Source: Certhia americana
Taxonomy: Eukaryota; Chordata; Aves; Passeriformes; Certhiidae
Assembly (NCBI GenBank): GCA_018697195.1
Contig: CM031879.1
Coordinates: 44,055,193-44,119,192, forward strand
Direction of reading: 5' to 3'
Length of the DNA: 64,000 bases
Shown here: piece after piece, positions 12,601-26,300 of the stretch
How the letters are laid out: the number at the start of each line of letters is the position of its first letter
Numbering within the stretch: the stretch's first letter is position 1
Made by a program: the position numbers and the translations under genes
Notes under the pieces: generated by a model
Told to the model about the DNA's origin: nothing
Seen by the model: the letters and a program-made list of their open reading frames with translations, nothing else
Database searches by the model: none

Positions 12601-15600
12601 TGTATGTTTCTACCGGTGCAGAAGGGAGAAAAATACTAACTTGATTTCTCTTACCTATTTTCTTTTGAACAAATGCAAACCTGAAGCACATGTGGATTAA
12701 CTGAAAAATTTGAGGCTGAAGGTGAAACTTGGCATACTAATAGGAATGAAAACCGTATCTTCTAAATCCTAACACCATGCCTTATTCATAAAATCATCCT
12801 GGATTTACTCGCTGTATCCACACAATCAGAATGGGTGAAATAAGACCATTAAAAAACATCCACCATGTATGCAGTCTGGTCAGGCACTGTAAGAAGAGAT
12901 TGTAGTCTTTACTCTCTGCAAGCCTAAAATCAGATGTTCCACATAATTTTCTTACAGTGGTCTTTGTTCTCATTAAGTAATGGTAATATTTATGAAGATA
13001 AAAACCCTCTTTCTCATGGACTACTAGTTTAAGTGAAAAATTATTATGGCTCCATAATAGACATTATATTTTCTGATCAAAAATATAAAGAATGCCAAAT
13101 CAAGGACTGGCAAACATTAATCCTTGTAAAAAAAAGTAAAAGATCTGATCAAAAATACGTGAGAAAGCAGAAGTGAATTTCTCACATCACCATCTATCAC
13201 ATCACTCCACTGCCTTCCATCCCAGAAAAAAGGTGTATTTATCTGCCTCTTCCTTCCCAACACATACACCAAGGAACTTTCCCACAAACCGTGGCATTCT
13301 GCTCAATCCAGCTCCCGAGTGGCACTGGCTTTCTCCCTGGGCAGAAGACAAGAGTACCAGATGCTGATGGCTCTCATCAGTCAGGGTGCACTACTGCAGT
13401 GAGAAGAGCAGTATGAGAAGTCACCTGCAACTGAGTGCTTATATTTAAGCCAATACACCATTCATCACATCGTGACTTGTTTTAAAAAGGCAACTGGTGA
13501 TTGACCAGTACCACCTGCAGCATAAATAACAGCACATTTTCCTACGGATTTTCATGTATGTCTCCACAATCCTTCCCTTGGCCCATAGCAGAACTCCTCC
13601 TCTCTCCATACCTTTCTCACCATAATTTTCAGCTTCCTCCATCCTCACTGTAATTTCAGCTTCCCACCACGGCTCTGCTACTTAACCACACTTTTTCCTA
13701 CCCTCAACAGTGCAGGCCACTATGAGGACATTAAAAGAATTCCATCTACTCACTTCCATGAAAGTTGTGGGAACTTAATACCTCTGAAAGAAACCATTCT
13801 TCCAGCTCAAATGCCCAATCAGTTTGAAAGATCAACAGAACCACTGGAAGACCAGACTTCTTTAGGCTAAAAAGTGTTCTCCAAAACAAAACTTTAACGG
13901 ATTAAATCAGTTACCAAAAAATGCTAAAATACATGTCCTTTAATAACACAGTTCAGAGCAAGAACATAAAATCTTGTTTCTTATGTAACTTTACATAACT
14001 GCAGTTACTTAATCCTCATCAAATAAAAGGATTGTGCTACTCTTAATATTCTTTTGCTTGTAACGGAGAAGTTAAAGCATTCCAAATTTAGATTCAATTC
14101 TGTCCTGCAACGATAAACACAAGTCAGCAAAACAAACCTGGGCTGTGCACTCGTGTTTACTTAAATGACATGATGTTCACGCAGACTGAATGTCATTCCA
14201 TGCTCCTGTCAAAACAGTGATTAATTAAGCAACTGTCTTCAGTGATTCCTCTCACCTGAGCACACACTTCCAGAATTTATACATAGCATTCTTTTGACAC
14301 AGACTGGAACGAGAGATCTGATGCTTAGGAAGAGAAAGGATCAGATTGATTTCTGAGCTTATAACACATCTAAACTAACATATTAAAGTATTTTGAAATC
14401 AGAAGAATTCCAGTTCTTTGATGATTTATCCACAAAGTAAAGCATTTTTACCAAAACAGCCATACAGGTGACCTCCTAGTCAGCGAAGAACAAAATCGTC
14501 AACCCAGCTGCTCAAATAACGAAAACATCAGGCAGGCAAATGTTGTCCTCTGTCAGCCTCAGTATTACTGCTGGGGAATTTTAAACAGCAGTGAAATGAA
14601 ACACAAAGCTCACTAAATCTGGGGAGTTAAGGAAGTCCTACAGTCCATGTTAGCATGCCTCTGATGATGATGATCGAAGAGTTCTCTAGATGCTCCCAGT
14701 GCCAAGATAAATCAACATCGAGCCCTAACACACTGCACGCTAGGTGCTGTCAGAAGGGGTGAAAGTGAGGTGAGGATGGTCAGACAGGCAGTGACCAACC
14801 CTGGAAGCATGTTTCCTTAACACAAGACTTTCACTTGATAGGACATGAAAATGTTAAAAAAAAAATCTTCTAACTTCAAGATAACAGACTTGTATATACT
14901 GAAGGCCTTATCCAGCAATGGCTCCAAAACCCTTCTCCTTTTGATGATATACAGAAGAGAACCATCCTTATTTATCCTTTTGACTGATGCTGAAGTATAA
15001 TTGCTGCTCTTTTTTTATTTATTGCAGCATCCATTGTCTCTCATTTGTCCTTTCTGTTTTCCTTTAATTTCTTTACATTTATAGATATAGAAACATCCCT
15101 CTAAATTTTATTATTTTAAACTCTATTGTGTTTTGGCTTTTTTTCCTTTCCTGCAACTTTTCAGGAAAGCCAGATACTGTGAAAATTTCATTTTACATCA
15201 TTTTATTTACTCATTGTTTTTACATTGTTTTCCAATTGAAATGGAAGCCAAAGGTATACTTTAGTTCTTAAGATACTGTCCAAGCCTGCAGCTATTTACT
15301 TATGAAATGATTATGTCGATGACTGTGCTAGAAGTCATTGGAGGTCTAAGGGAAAATGTCAAGTGTGATACAGTACAGAAACTACAACCAACTGCAACAT
15401 TACCCACAGCTGCAAATCCTTCTTAGCACAGGTAAGGCACATTGAGATAAACTATCTCTTCTATCCTGGTTTTGCCTGCCCATCAACTGCCCCTTATTCT
15501 CCATCACAGACTGATAAATGCCCCATTTTATTTAAATTAAGCAGGATCTTGCTCTGCAAAAAGAAGCCAAACAAACCAATGGAACTGAATGATGAGGACT

Positions 15601-15909
15601 ACAGATCAATAGCCTTTTTAAAGGTAAAACCACCAGAGTGAGAAAATCTGTATGAGTGGGGTGGAGGTGACCTGCAGCTTTCTGGAGCAGTACGTGAATA
15701 TCTGGAACCAAAGTTGAAAGTCTAACAGGTAACCTCCGCAAAAAGAGTTGCAGCTGCTAGAAACTGATTGACATGAGGAAAAAGTCAATGTTTCCTCTTA
15801 AAATAGCAGAATTACACATGTGATTTATTATTAAACTTCAGTCCTTGCTAGAGGAAAAGGTTTCAAAAATTTAGGCAAGGGTGACTTAAATTGAAGCACA
15901 GGGCCAGGC
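9684..15909. other. AT-rich unique sequence, no gene recognised
   Basis: No transposable element, RNA gene or convincing exon was recognised in these 6.2 kb. Open frames up to 124 codons (minus, 11,409-11,783) carry no recognisable domain. A T-rich stretch lies at about 15,005-15,240. Confidence 0.55.
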
Positions 15910-16212
15910 ACTGATCTTTTGTCTCTGGTGACCAGAGACAGGACCCAAGGGAACAGCCTGAAGCTGTGTCAGGAGAGGTTCAGGTTAGATATCAGGAGAA
16001 GGTTTTTCACCCAGAGGGTGGTTTGGGCAATGGAACAACCATGGAAATGGTCCCAGGACCAGCCAGCCAGAGCTCAAGAAGCATTTGGACAATGTTCTCA
16101 GGCACATGGTATGATTCTTGAGGATGGTCCTGTGCAGAGCCAGGAGCTAGACTACAATGATCTGTGTGGGTCCCTTCCTACTGAGGATATTCTAGAGTTC
16201 CATGAATCATAC
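15910..16212 (+). repeat. CR1 LINE fragment, ORF2 C-terminus plus 3' UTR
   Basis: Forward-orientation CR1 3' end. The reading frame from about 15,919 shows the CR1 C-terminal signature in the order TRDRTQGNSLKLCQERFRLD, then FFTQRVVWAMEQPW, which corresponds to the family string for the terminal domain of ORF2. The canonical lysine- and tryptophan-rich stretch is altered and the following 3' UTR is degraded. The end lies near a decayed CCATGAATCATA. It is 5'-truncated and inactive. Boundaries are good to about 20 bp. Confidence 0.9.
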
Positions 16213-16469
16213 TAAAAAATGTTCAGCCACATTCCACAATACCACGTTCACTAATTTGGCTAATACTGAAGACAAATTTCTTCTGAGTCAATATGGTTTC
16301 CATCACCATGAAAGAACAACTTCATGCTTCTGCTTCAGCATGACCACAGAAATCCTCTTCCATGTACTCAAGCAATCTTCCTACACCCATGAACACTAGT
16401 GAGACCTGGTACTTCACATAACAGAAAGGAATGAAGGTGCTTACCTGGCTAAGAGTAACCTGACCTAAG

Positions 16470-16870
16470 AGGAGCCAGCAGCAGGTCGATGGGCACGCCA
16501 CCAGGACTGTATATGCTTCCCTCTCACATTAGTTTTTCTCATCTTGCAAAACTAAGCAAGATGAACAGCAGTGATATTTTGGTCATGGGTACAGCATCCA
16601 GCACCACCTAGTCAGTCACTGTGCCAGTGGTGGCAGCAGGTGGCATTAGCATCTACCCTGAAGGCAACCGTGACCATTCTGAATTTCCAGACTTGTGTGA
16701 GAAAGGAGGCAGTGGAGTGGCCTGGAGACCACCTGCTGGTCTTCTTGGAGGCAGAACTGAGATGGCAGCTTGCCACAGGAAAGGAGCCAGGTTCTGCCCT
16801 GGTGACTGGCAGCTTTGGCCTTGATCCCTGGACGAAAACGTATATTGCTGCTGAGAAAGCAAGCCTGTCT
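16470..16870. other. GC-raised block, open on both strands, unassigned
   Basis: About 400 bp richer in G and C than its surroundings. It is open over 60-138 codons in two plus-strand frames (16,571-16,987 and 16,621-16,824) and two minus-strand frames (16,646-16,901). No protein family was recognised in any frame, and overlapping open frames on both strands fit base composition better than coding. It could be an old repeat or retroposed fragment I cannot name. It begins about 260 bp after a CR1 tail. Confidence 0.35.
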
Positions 16871-17271
16871 GTGAAAGGCCAAAAAAACTATGAATGGACA
16901 ATTATAGCTACACCTTCTAAATCCCCTTATTTTGGTACCACTTTACTACTTGTTTTGTATCTGAAAGAAACCATTTTAAGACACTAAATAAATAACACAG
17001 ATTCTGGTGTTTTACTAAATAACTGGACATTCTTAATAATTAAGCATTTATTCTACACAGTGGAAGGAAATATTCTAATGAATCGATTATATATTTTTTC
17101 CATGGGATGGAGCACATAAAAATAAGCAATTTCAATAATTGTTATTATTGTTCCAGTACATATTAATACATTTCAGATAAATCATTGCCTCCACTATCAA
17201 CTCAGCTACTGCTCCTGCAAATAAAGCAATACCTTGTTACCTAGCAACGAAGCAAGTCCTTGCTATGCTGC

Positions 17272-17320
17272 AAAAAAAAAAAAAAAAGAAAAAAAAGAAA
17301 ATATATATATTTATATATTC
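17272..17320. repeat. A-rich and AT microsatellite
   Basis: A run of 16 A at 17,272-17,287 is followed by two more A runs interrupted by G and then an ATATAT stretch. It is low-complexity sequence. No retroposed body was identified to its left. Confidence 0.8.
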
Positions 17321-19606
17321 CCTTCATTTCATGTTGAAATAACATCCATAAAGAACAAAGAATAATCCACTCAAATGCCCTCAGATTCAATATTTAAATA
17401 AAATGTTTGATCATCCACATTTCATGAGTATTTTCAGAAGCTCGGTCTAGATTAAACACGCGTAACCTCTTGCTGACAATATAATGTTCTTGCTATGTAT
17501 TTCTTGGAATATTTTAAGGCACACATAAGTACACAACCATAACACATATAAGTCATGACAGGCTCTTAATGTTAAATCTGATCTGTAGCAGAACAGGAAT
17601 AGGTATCACAGGGCTTGTTTAAAGTATGTTTGCTTACGCTAAATCAGTTCCTCTCCCGTTTAACAGAGCAGTGCATACTATTGCCTCTTACTGATGCAAT
17701 ATCTCTTTTTAGGGTGCTGTCATTCGTACAAATTGTTTCTTGTGTTGCATTTAAAAAAAAAAAAATATACTAAAAGCCCCACTACTTTGTTGCTTTATAT
17801 TTCATGTGTGTTTCTGACAGATTGCCAACACTGTGTGGACAAAACCAAACAGGAGTAACTTGGGAGTCCTACTTGTGTGGATGAACTACAGAGCTGGGCA
17901 ATGAGCAAATCTGACAGCAGCCTCTGAACTCTGTGGGTACCATCATGTGTCTGGTCCATGCTTTACTCAGAGTTGAAAGAGGCAGCACTAGGATTCATGG
18001 CTCCGTGAGTGCAAAGTATGAAGGCATATCCTTCCCTATGACAAGGACTGCAATTAAGCTTGTGCATTAGAGAGAATATGAAGTCACAAAAATTGCTGTC
18101 TTAAAGGCCTACATTTTCATTAGTAGGTTCTCACATCCAATATTGCCTCTAGATACAACACAAGATACATCTTAAGATAATGCAAATTTCACTTAAAATT
18201 TAGTGGCTAATCACATGCCACTACTGCTACTGATAAATTAGAAGATTGCTAAACACCACACAAAATTCTGAATGTTGCTCTTGGCAGCAACATCTATAGG
18301 GAAAGCATTCTTGAAATATTCTATTAATGTTCTCTTGAAACTTTTTGAAGTCACCTATCTCTTAGCATGCAAGGATATTGGCTCAGTTAATCACAGCACA
18401 AAGGTATACACAATCTATATCATGCTGCCTTGAACATCTGCTGCTGCTGTAATCCTTGATAATTCATAGCAAAAATATTCAAAAATTGTATGCTTGCACA
18501 CAAAGGCACCTTAGTTTTTGTGGCTCTTGCCATTATCTCTGAGCTTTATATACTAGTTGGAAATTCTTTGCAGCTTGGTGTTGCCCATTTTTAACTACTC
18601 TTGCAGTCTTTAACAACAAGGGATCATGGTTCACGTCTCAGAGGAATGTGTGGAGTTCAGTAAAATGCATAATGCATACAGAGGGACAAGGATGAAGTAT
18701 CAGCTGCTGTGGTGTTCAAAAGCCTCTTGCAATAAAGATTTTAGAAGTTAGTGTAAAACTGGAACTTATACATATTAGAAGGATAAAGCAAACATTAGAG
18801 ACTATACCCTACATGCTTTGCATGATGAAGTCTGTGCATATTATGTCTCTCCCTCTGGAACACAGTCTTTAGTGACAGATGGCACAACCACTACCTACAG
18901 ATGGCTCCAATGGGGGCTCCATAGCTTTGATAAATACTGCAATCAACTCCTAGGATAGGTATGGTTCAGGCAGCAGAGCAAACACAGGGAAGAAATCCCT
19001 CAAAAACATAACTGTATAATAATCACACACATAGTATTATCCTAAACAGGCAGATGAAAGTCCAGGGCTATTACTGAGCTGACAGAAATTCAGGACTACT
19101 TAAGAAGAGGTCAGTAGTTTAGGATAAAAGCATATGAAATGAGCATCACTCAATTTCTTATCTATTTAATCCAGAAAAACATTTCCACTTTCATCATGGA
19201 CCAAGTGCTCCTGGTGAGAGCTTTCCAGTGGGATTTGTTATACTTTGGAGGAGCGATCAACCCTATCACCAAAGCCTTTGGTTTGGTTGGTAGAAAACAT
19301 CCTCGCCTCAGACAGATGATTCACTACAGTGAGCAGAAGTATCAGAATCCACTACTCTAACAAAATCAAAAGTCATGGACTGATACTGAAGCTATTTGTA
19401 GCAGACTAGCACAATCTTTTCTAATCTTCTATAGAAGGCTTGAAATAAGAGCAACTGGAGTGATTTCATAAAGGAACATTTGCTTTAGTTGAGCCAGTGC
19501 CTCAGAGACCCTGCTCTCTCACTCCTTACTGCCCAAAAAACAAAAGATGACTTTGCAATGTCTTTTGTGGCAACACAGAGCTACTGATGAGCCACATTTG
19601 CTACGA

Positions 19607-19925
19607 CAGAATCATAGAATATTTTGGGTTGGAAGGGACCTTCAAGAACATCTAGTTCCAACCCTACTGCCATGGTCAGGCCACCTTCCACTAAATCAGG
19701 TTACCCAGATCCCCATCCAGCCTGGTCTTGGACACCACCAGTGATAGGGAGTCCACAACCTCTCTGGACAACCTGTTCCAGTGCCTCATCACCCCCACAG
19801 TAAAGAATTTCTTCCTAACAGTTAATATAAACTTACCCTCCTTCACTTCAGGGTCATTTCCCCTAGTCCTACCACCATATGACCTTCGTGAAGAGTATCT
19901 CTCCAGCCTTTTTATAAGCCCTTTT
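19607..19925 (-). repeat. CR1 LINE fragment, 3' UTR and end of ORF2
   Basis: The left edge ACAGAATCATAGAATATTTT is the reversed CR1 terminus. It continues with GGGTTGGAAGGGACCTTCAA and family-typical segments such as CATCCAGCCTGGTCTTGGAC, CCTGTTCCAGTGCCTCATCA and AAAGAATTTCTTCCTAACAG. It is the best conserved short CR1 piece in the window and stops within the end of ORF2 near 19,925. It is truncated and inactive. Confidence 0.94.
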
Positions 19926-22584
19926 TGTTGTTACCTGCCTTCAGCCACTCACACTTTGTGACATGTGGCACAAGAGCTTTCTACCAAGTGGCACCAACCA
20001 GAATGTTCTCATTGACCAAGCAGTGCAAAGCAATGGACAAATATGCAATTCAGAATACACCAAATCCATACATTTTAGATATTCAGTTAAATAATAGGAA
20101 TATTGCATCTTCAAATTGATGTCCGAGATGCACTCTGTAAAAACTAACATGCCCTTTGCTCTGATTTGCATAGTCCCTGTAATGTACATACCTACGAAAA
20201 ACACACATGACTATCAAAATATCTACCTGATACGTTAGGGAGGGTGGACTCAAGTTCCATACAGAGTCCCTGGATTACACAAGTTCCCCAGCCTGCACCT
20301 GGAGTACAACAGAGAACAATACCTTTACAGAATCCTCACAAATGTAGCTCAGTAAGTCTTGCATCCTAGAAAATAAAATAACCCTATCCCATTAGCAAGC
20401 AATATTTCAGTCTTTCAAACCAGCCCTATCAAAATCTAAACAAGAATGTGACTATTGGATTCTTGTCTGTGGAAGAAGATACCAGAATACAAATACAAAT
20501 TGTAATAATTTAAATCTCAATTATGGTCCAATTAATATAGCATTCAGAATCAATCCTGAAGACGTTAAGTTTCTATTCCATTCTGCCATCACTCTTTTCC
20601 AGACTACAAACACAAAACGCTAAAATTGCTGTTTTCAACTACTCCTGTACATCATTTAACAAATTCCCCAACTTTCAACCTTCACAGCCTGTAAATACAG
20701 AGTACTGTAGAATGAGGAAGAAGTCCTCTTTGTCAGAGCTTTAAGAGGTAGAAAAAAACCCTTTATCTAAAGTTTTTTGATTAACTACCTCAACTTTTAT
20801 CCCTTTTCAAATACAGAAAACCATGACTGACATTCTTCTTTCTGAAAAACTGCTGTGTACAAAAAGGGAGACAGAGACTGCTATAGTGTCAATGTAATTT
20901 CTGAATGCATCACACAATCTTTTGCAGTATGTCAAAAGTATAAACAAAAACACACCATGTGTCATAGTCTACAAAGGGTATCATGTTTGATAGCATAATA
21001 ATGCATGACAGGTCTCTTAATGCCTCTGATATATCAGTAATTATGTAAATGCCTTCAAATTTGATTATACACTCACACACACCATTAAAGTTTGAGCCAA
21101 ATTCAAGCTGCTTTATTTGTGAATTCAGCCACATGAAAACCTTTAAACCAAACATGGTTAAGTTAGTTTTCATACTGCGGGACTAGACCCTCTGCTCACC
21201 ACAGCAAAGTGTGACAAAAAGTGACTTGAAGTTGTACTATGATGCCCTAATCCTCATTTTGAATCTGTAGGATATGAGGATGCCTCAAGATTGAGTTAAG
21301 TTTCAACTACCTGCTTCCTCCCACAGGCAGGGAGATTTAGCACTTTTTCTCATCAGGGAGGAACAACTGGAAGCTGAATGGTGAGATCCATCTTGGAGAC
21401 CATCAGTCAAAAGAATTCACACACACTCTGGAAGGGCAGCACCATCTCACCTTTGCCCATGGAGAAGCACAAAGGCATCAGGGCAAAAGATCAGGATTTA
21501 TTTTTTGGAAATGGCAGATGTGAATAAGATACATAATATAAAAGTATAAACTTAGACTAAAAAATGAGGGGGGGAAATAGAAGGAAAAAAGTAAGATAAA
21601 CCAAACCTGCTAAATTCCACTTCGTTTACACATTCAAATCAACCTCTTTAGGAACACCTGACTGGTAAGGATTTGCTACATTCCTAATAAATTAAAGTAA
21701 TACTTCAGGGATGTTATAGTTTTTAATCAGCCCCCTCATTCTCTTAGTTATGTCACCACTGCATTAGGATCAACACAGTGGGGTTTTAACCAGAACTGGG
21801 CTGTAGTGGCTGAAATAAGATATTCTAAAAACAAGATTTATAAAAATGTGTCACATCAGCCCCTAGCAATAGCAACAATACCAGATATAGCTTTTGTATA
21901 ATGCATGAACACAGGATTACTTCCATGAATCAACAGTTCTGCATTAAAGTATAAAATCATCATCACATATGGATCACTAAAAGTGAAGATTGGTTAGAAA
22001 ACAAGAAATTTTACTTTACACGAGTATTTTTACCTCCAGTACAGAAAGAGATTATGAAGGTCAAAGAACAATCCTATTACTTAAGTTACATAACTCAAAG
22101 AAGGGTGAATGTCAATGTAAAAACAACATGGAAAGATGACTGCTGTTTTGTGTTTATGCACTGCTTCTAACTCAGATTGTTTATTTTACAGTATTTCTGT
22201 TTCAAACTGCTTTTGCAAAGGAATCTTTTTCACACAAAGTCTAATTTTTTCTACCATAAGTCATGAAAGACATTTTAAAAAAACAATTCCATGTGATGTT
22301 CTGCAGATAAAACAGGATCTTAATCTTGCAAAGATCCCAGCACAGATTACCAATCTCAGACACCAAAGGGCAAGAAGCTGGGGAATCACTTCCCAGTCTG
22401 ACCAAGCTATTGTCCTCCGAGGTGATCTGACCACTATGGGGCATCACCAAGTCCTCAGGCACCACGTGTACTAGATGATGCACTATACTGAAAGTCAGCA
22501 GAAGCAAACAGCAGCTTTACTTTACTTGTGAAAGTATTTAGGAAACTGTTCAAAAAAGAAAGAAGCTTCCCAATTTTCTGTTAA
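19926..22584. other. AT-rich unique sequence, no gene recognised
   Basis: No element or gene is recognised. A short open stretch at about 22,270-22,474 is of moderate GC and ends in a stop, but it has no identifiable domain. Confidence 0.55.
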
Positions 22585-22589
22585 CTACA
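22585..22589. repeat. target site duplication, left copy (CTACA)
   Basis: CTACA directly abuts the TG start of the LTR and is repeated exactly at 23,306-23,310. A 5-bp duplication is the usual length for ERVL-class integrases. Confidence 0.9.
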
Positions 22590-22855
22590 TGTCATGGGTT
22601 GCAGTGCAAAATGTAACCAAAACTGTGTATTCTATCACCACCTGTTGAAACTGGGGTGTGTGATGGTGCTGTAATTGTCTGTCCATGGCCAACTGTCAAT
22701 AAACCTGCTGGGGCAGTTTTCTTATCTCTTCCACAACCCAGCCTCCCTCCAGGGAGAGATCTTCTGCTAATGGGTCATTGAGTCTTACTGATAGAATTAC
22801 AGCATCCCATTGGGAAATGCTCCATCCAGGGGGAGGAGCCAAGCATTCCTACCTG

Positions 22856-22864
22856 GATAAAAAT
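22856..22864 (+). promoter_or_regulatory. TATA-like box of the solo LTR (U3)
   Basis: GATAAAAAT follows a GGGGGAGGAGCC motif at about 22,829-22,840 that could bind an Sp1-like factor. The position, about one third into the LTR, suits a core promoter at the U3/R boundary. Activity is inferred from motifs only. Confidence 0.55.
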
Positions 22865-23153
22865 CTGGGAGTTGGGACATTAAGTGGCCTTTTCCACTGG
22901 ATTCTCAGAGGAAGACCAGGCTCATCTATCATCACTGGACCTTCAGTGAAAAACTCCACTCTTTCTACAGGAGTATCACTTCAAGAGAGCCACATCTGCC
23001 ACTGGGACTGCAGCCACCATTGAATGGGACTGCCACCAACACCCTGACCCACAGGGTGTCAGGTTGTATCCTGACTCTGTCAGTGGGTTTAGTTTGCTTA
23101 TTTGCTTGTATTACTGCATGTGTTTTTGTTTTATTGTTTATTTTAGTTTCCCT

Positions 23154-23159
23154 AATAAA
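23154..23159 (+). terminator. polyadenylation signal AATAAA in the solo LTR
   Basis: CCTAATAAAGAAC lies about 300 bp downstream of the TATA-like box, as expected for the R region of an LTR. It could end read-through transcripts running rightward. Confidence 0.6.
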
Positions 23160-23305
23160 GAACTGTTATTCCTATCCCCCACATAGTCACCTGAGAGACC
23201 CTTAATCTCGAAGTTAAAATACTGCAGAGGGAGGGGGTTTAAATTCTCCATTCCAAGGGAGATTCCTGCCTTCCTTAGCAGACACCGGTTGTTCAAACCA
23301 TGACA

Positions 23306-23310
23306 CTACA
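23306..23310. repeat. target site duplication, right copy (CTACA)
   Basis: An exact copy of the 5 bp at 22,585-22,589, directly after the CA end of the LTR. Confidence 0.9.
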
Positions 23311-26300
23311 GTAGTCTTCAATACCTCTAATAACCAAGAACTAAAATCTCAATGCAACTATTTAAATAGGGAAAAATATTGTTATTTTGAGGGCTATGAC
23401 TTGTTCTCTAGCTTACATTTTAAACAGCATATATTTTTTAAAGAACATTAACAATACTTTTATTACAGAAGGCCTGCAGTACTACCTTTAAATATCAAGG
23501 CTAAAGGATTTTAACAAAATTTTCAACCTAGGAACATCACTTGCTTGTATATACAGTAGAACATGGCATATTTAATGAAATGTACTTCAAAGGGAAACTT
23601 AACACTCTTCAGCCAAGCTTTCCAGATCAGGACCACCTAATGTTAGTTCCTATTTCTACAGCTGAGCACTTGCAGAGAATATCAACTATACTAACACTTC
23701 CTCTAAAGGCACCTTTCCCTTTGAAAACGACATATTGAGTTTCCTCTTCGACATTTCATTTTCTTTGAAGTTTTAGCCAATTAACTGGTCAATGCAAATG
23801 AATCAAGAAGTAAATAAAATCACTTTAAAAGATGGCATCTTTAGCAAGACCCCACAGGGTTTCTGTCAGTGTCAGAGCTCTCATGACCGTGATAGCAATA
23901 GGGAGGTTCTCGCTATCTTCCAAAAGGTACGTCAGAAGCAGCCCAAATGCTTCTTCACTGCAGTGATAACTGAACATACTCTATGGCTTGTCCTCCTTCC
24001 CACTACCCAGGAAGATTACTTCTGACAAGGTACCTGAGACATGCTCTTCAGCCTGTGCAGTCAACAGAATCAGTGGTGCTATGACAATTTTCACTAGCTG
24101 AGAACCATGTTGAAAACCTCTGAGTGCAAACCCTCAGGGTATGTGATACTTCCTTCCCCTGCCCTATGCTTCCCTGTGCATATTGTCACTGCAGAGCTCC
24201 TGCTTAGCCCCAGACAGCTCGGTAAGGAAGAGAAATGGAAACAGCAAGGAATGGGCACAGCCAAGAACAACAGGTGTAAAGGGCATATTTCATTCAGGTA
24301 GGACCAAAGATTATCCTGCACTGGTTGGTGGATGCTTATGAAAGGAACATGATGCAGGACAGCATTAAACAATTAAACTTGCTATTACTGTGCTGTGGCT
24401 AATACATACACAAAGATTTAAAGGAGAAGTATGGAGCTATCTGGCAAGGTGCTGAGATGGTTCAGAGCAGGCAGTGGTTTGGAAGCACTCAAGTCACAGC
24501 ACATCATGATTCCAAAATCTGTATCTTGTGCTAAGGGTCTGTTAATCTTCCACACAAGTTAATGATACTCTTGCCAACAACAAAAAATAGGATCAAGAGA
24601 ATTCAAACAGAAAATGACAGTTGCAATATTTCATGTTCTTTCCACATTTCAAAGCCTAAAGAAGTGCAATTTTGCAGTACAGATTCAATATTAAAGATTT
24701 ATTGTAATTTTGCACAAGTATGTAAAAATGACATGGATAGTTAATTAATTAAATTAATAAGCAGTGGGGAACTCCCCAGGAAATGGTTAGTGCAACAGGT
24801 TTTTAAACCTGTAAACACCTGTTAAATATAACACTTTTATGTGAATTTTTAACGAAGATAAGGTTTGGAAATTTTTTTATAATATGCTTCTTGTAGAGCC
24901 AATCTTTGCTTCTAAATACCCAACGTGGGCATAACATGGATTAGAATTGAGAAATACTCATAAGAACCAATGGAAATCCTTGAATCCTTGTTTCCTGCTA
25001 GTGCTAAGAGCCAAATCCCTACCACACTCAGATTTTAAAGAAAAATAATAACTTACAGCCAGTTTATAATGGTTTCAGTAAAAATACAATGAATCATACA
25101 ATACTTCCCTTAGGTTTTGCTAATGTATTTTTCTGTGTGACTATTCACTCTAATATCCACTTACCTCTGTGGTGGTTTATTAATACTGGTACAGAAAACT
25201 GAAGTTCTATGTACTTTGATCGTATAATAACAACACAGGTGCCTCATAGACCAATTGGGCACTCATTAATAATGCACTTTCCAGGTGGCTGCACTACAAA
25301 CAAAGTAACACTTTTCCAAGGTTTTAGAATTATATCTGAAAATATTCCTGGAAAACAAGAGCATTAACAATGCACAACAGTGACATAACAGCTCTTTGAT
25401 TTCAGGATTCTGAAGGAGATAATTAGCCAGTTTTTAGTTAACTTAAAAATTAAGTTTTTAACTACTTGCAACTGGCATTTACCAGCATATTTTTTATGCT
25501 GTAACATTATCTAAGATTGTATAAACAGTAAGAATTTACTAATTATTTTTACATGCATTTTTTTATGATTCTTTTAAAAATTATTGAGAGCTTTAATATC
25601 AATTTCAGTAGGGTAAGATGAAGCTTGAGAACAGTAAGAGAATGACTCATTACAACAGTAAAACTTCTAGAATTAAAATTATTCCTATTTTACATGCATA
25701 CAATCATACATAAACACACATTTTAGTATTATATAATAATTCTTGATGAACACTGTAACTGACTTTGAATTTTCCTATATTTGGAATAATTACACCCAAA
25801 CATTTTTGTGGCTCACCAATTTACCAGTGGCTTGTACCATCATTGTATTAGATATTTAAACATAATGTGTGTAATAGAATTCTTCATTGAACAGATACAT
25901 GAAGAAGAAAGAAATTATCTTCAGTGTACCCATGGTAAGAGAGACATATATTCTCACCGATATCATTGCAAAAGCTTTACTTCAAAGTACACAGAACCAG
26001 CTAAAGCAGCATACATGCAAATACCCAGAAGAACTGAAGGTCTGACTCCAATTTGCACCAGGAGGACCAGTCAACTAACTGAAGAGTTCAGACAATCATC
26101 TACAGCTGGACAAGCAAAACAAGTGCTTATCACTTTCACATTTCACCATGTTTAAATGTACTACAAAACTAAATGTTTATTCTCTGCTGTAGAGAAGCAC
26201 TTTCTGGAAAAAAAAAACTTCAAAATTTAAACAATGGTCTAAAATCTTCTGTCAAACAGGCAAAACTCCCTGCTGACTTCAACTGCTATTATTGCAGCTT

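Larger units (their letters stand above)
16213..19606. other. unique sequence containing one GC-raised block
   Basis: Mostly AT-rich DNA without recognisable genes. It holds the unassigned GC-raised block described at 16,470-16,870 and the A-rich run at 17,272-17,320. Confidence 0.55.
22590..23305 (+). mobile_element. solo LTR of an ERVL-type endogenous retrovirus
   Basis: A complete 716-bp LTR that starts TGTCATGGGTT and ends AACCATGACA, so both ends carry the TG...CA rule and short terminal inverted repeats (TGTCATGG against CCATGACA). It is flanked by the perfect 5-bp duplication CTACA. Orientation is plus: a TATA-like GATAAAAAT lies at 22,856-22,864 and an AATAAA polyadenylation signal at 23,154-23,159. 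The sequence resembles the LTRs of songbird ERVL elements, with family-typical strings such as AGAGATCTTCTGCTAATGGG and AGACACCGGTTGTTCAAACC. No internal retroviral region remains, so the provirus was lost by recombination between its two LTRs. It can still supply a promoter or poly(A) site. Open frames at 22,778-23,205 lie in the LTR and are not genes. Confidence 0.93.

Noticed and set aside
22778..23205. Open frames, one with a hydrophobic C-terminal part
   Set aside because: They lie wholly inside the solo LTR, which is non-coding.
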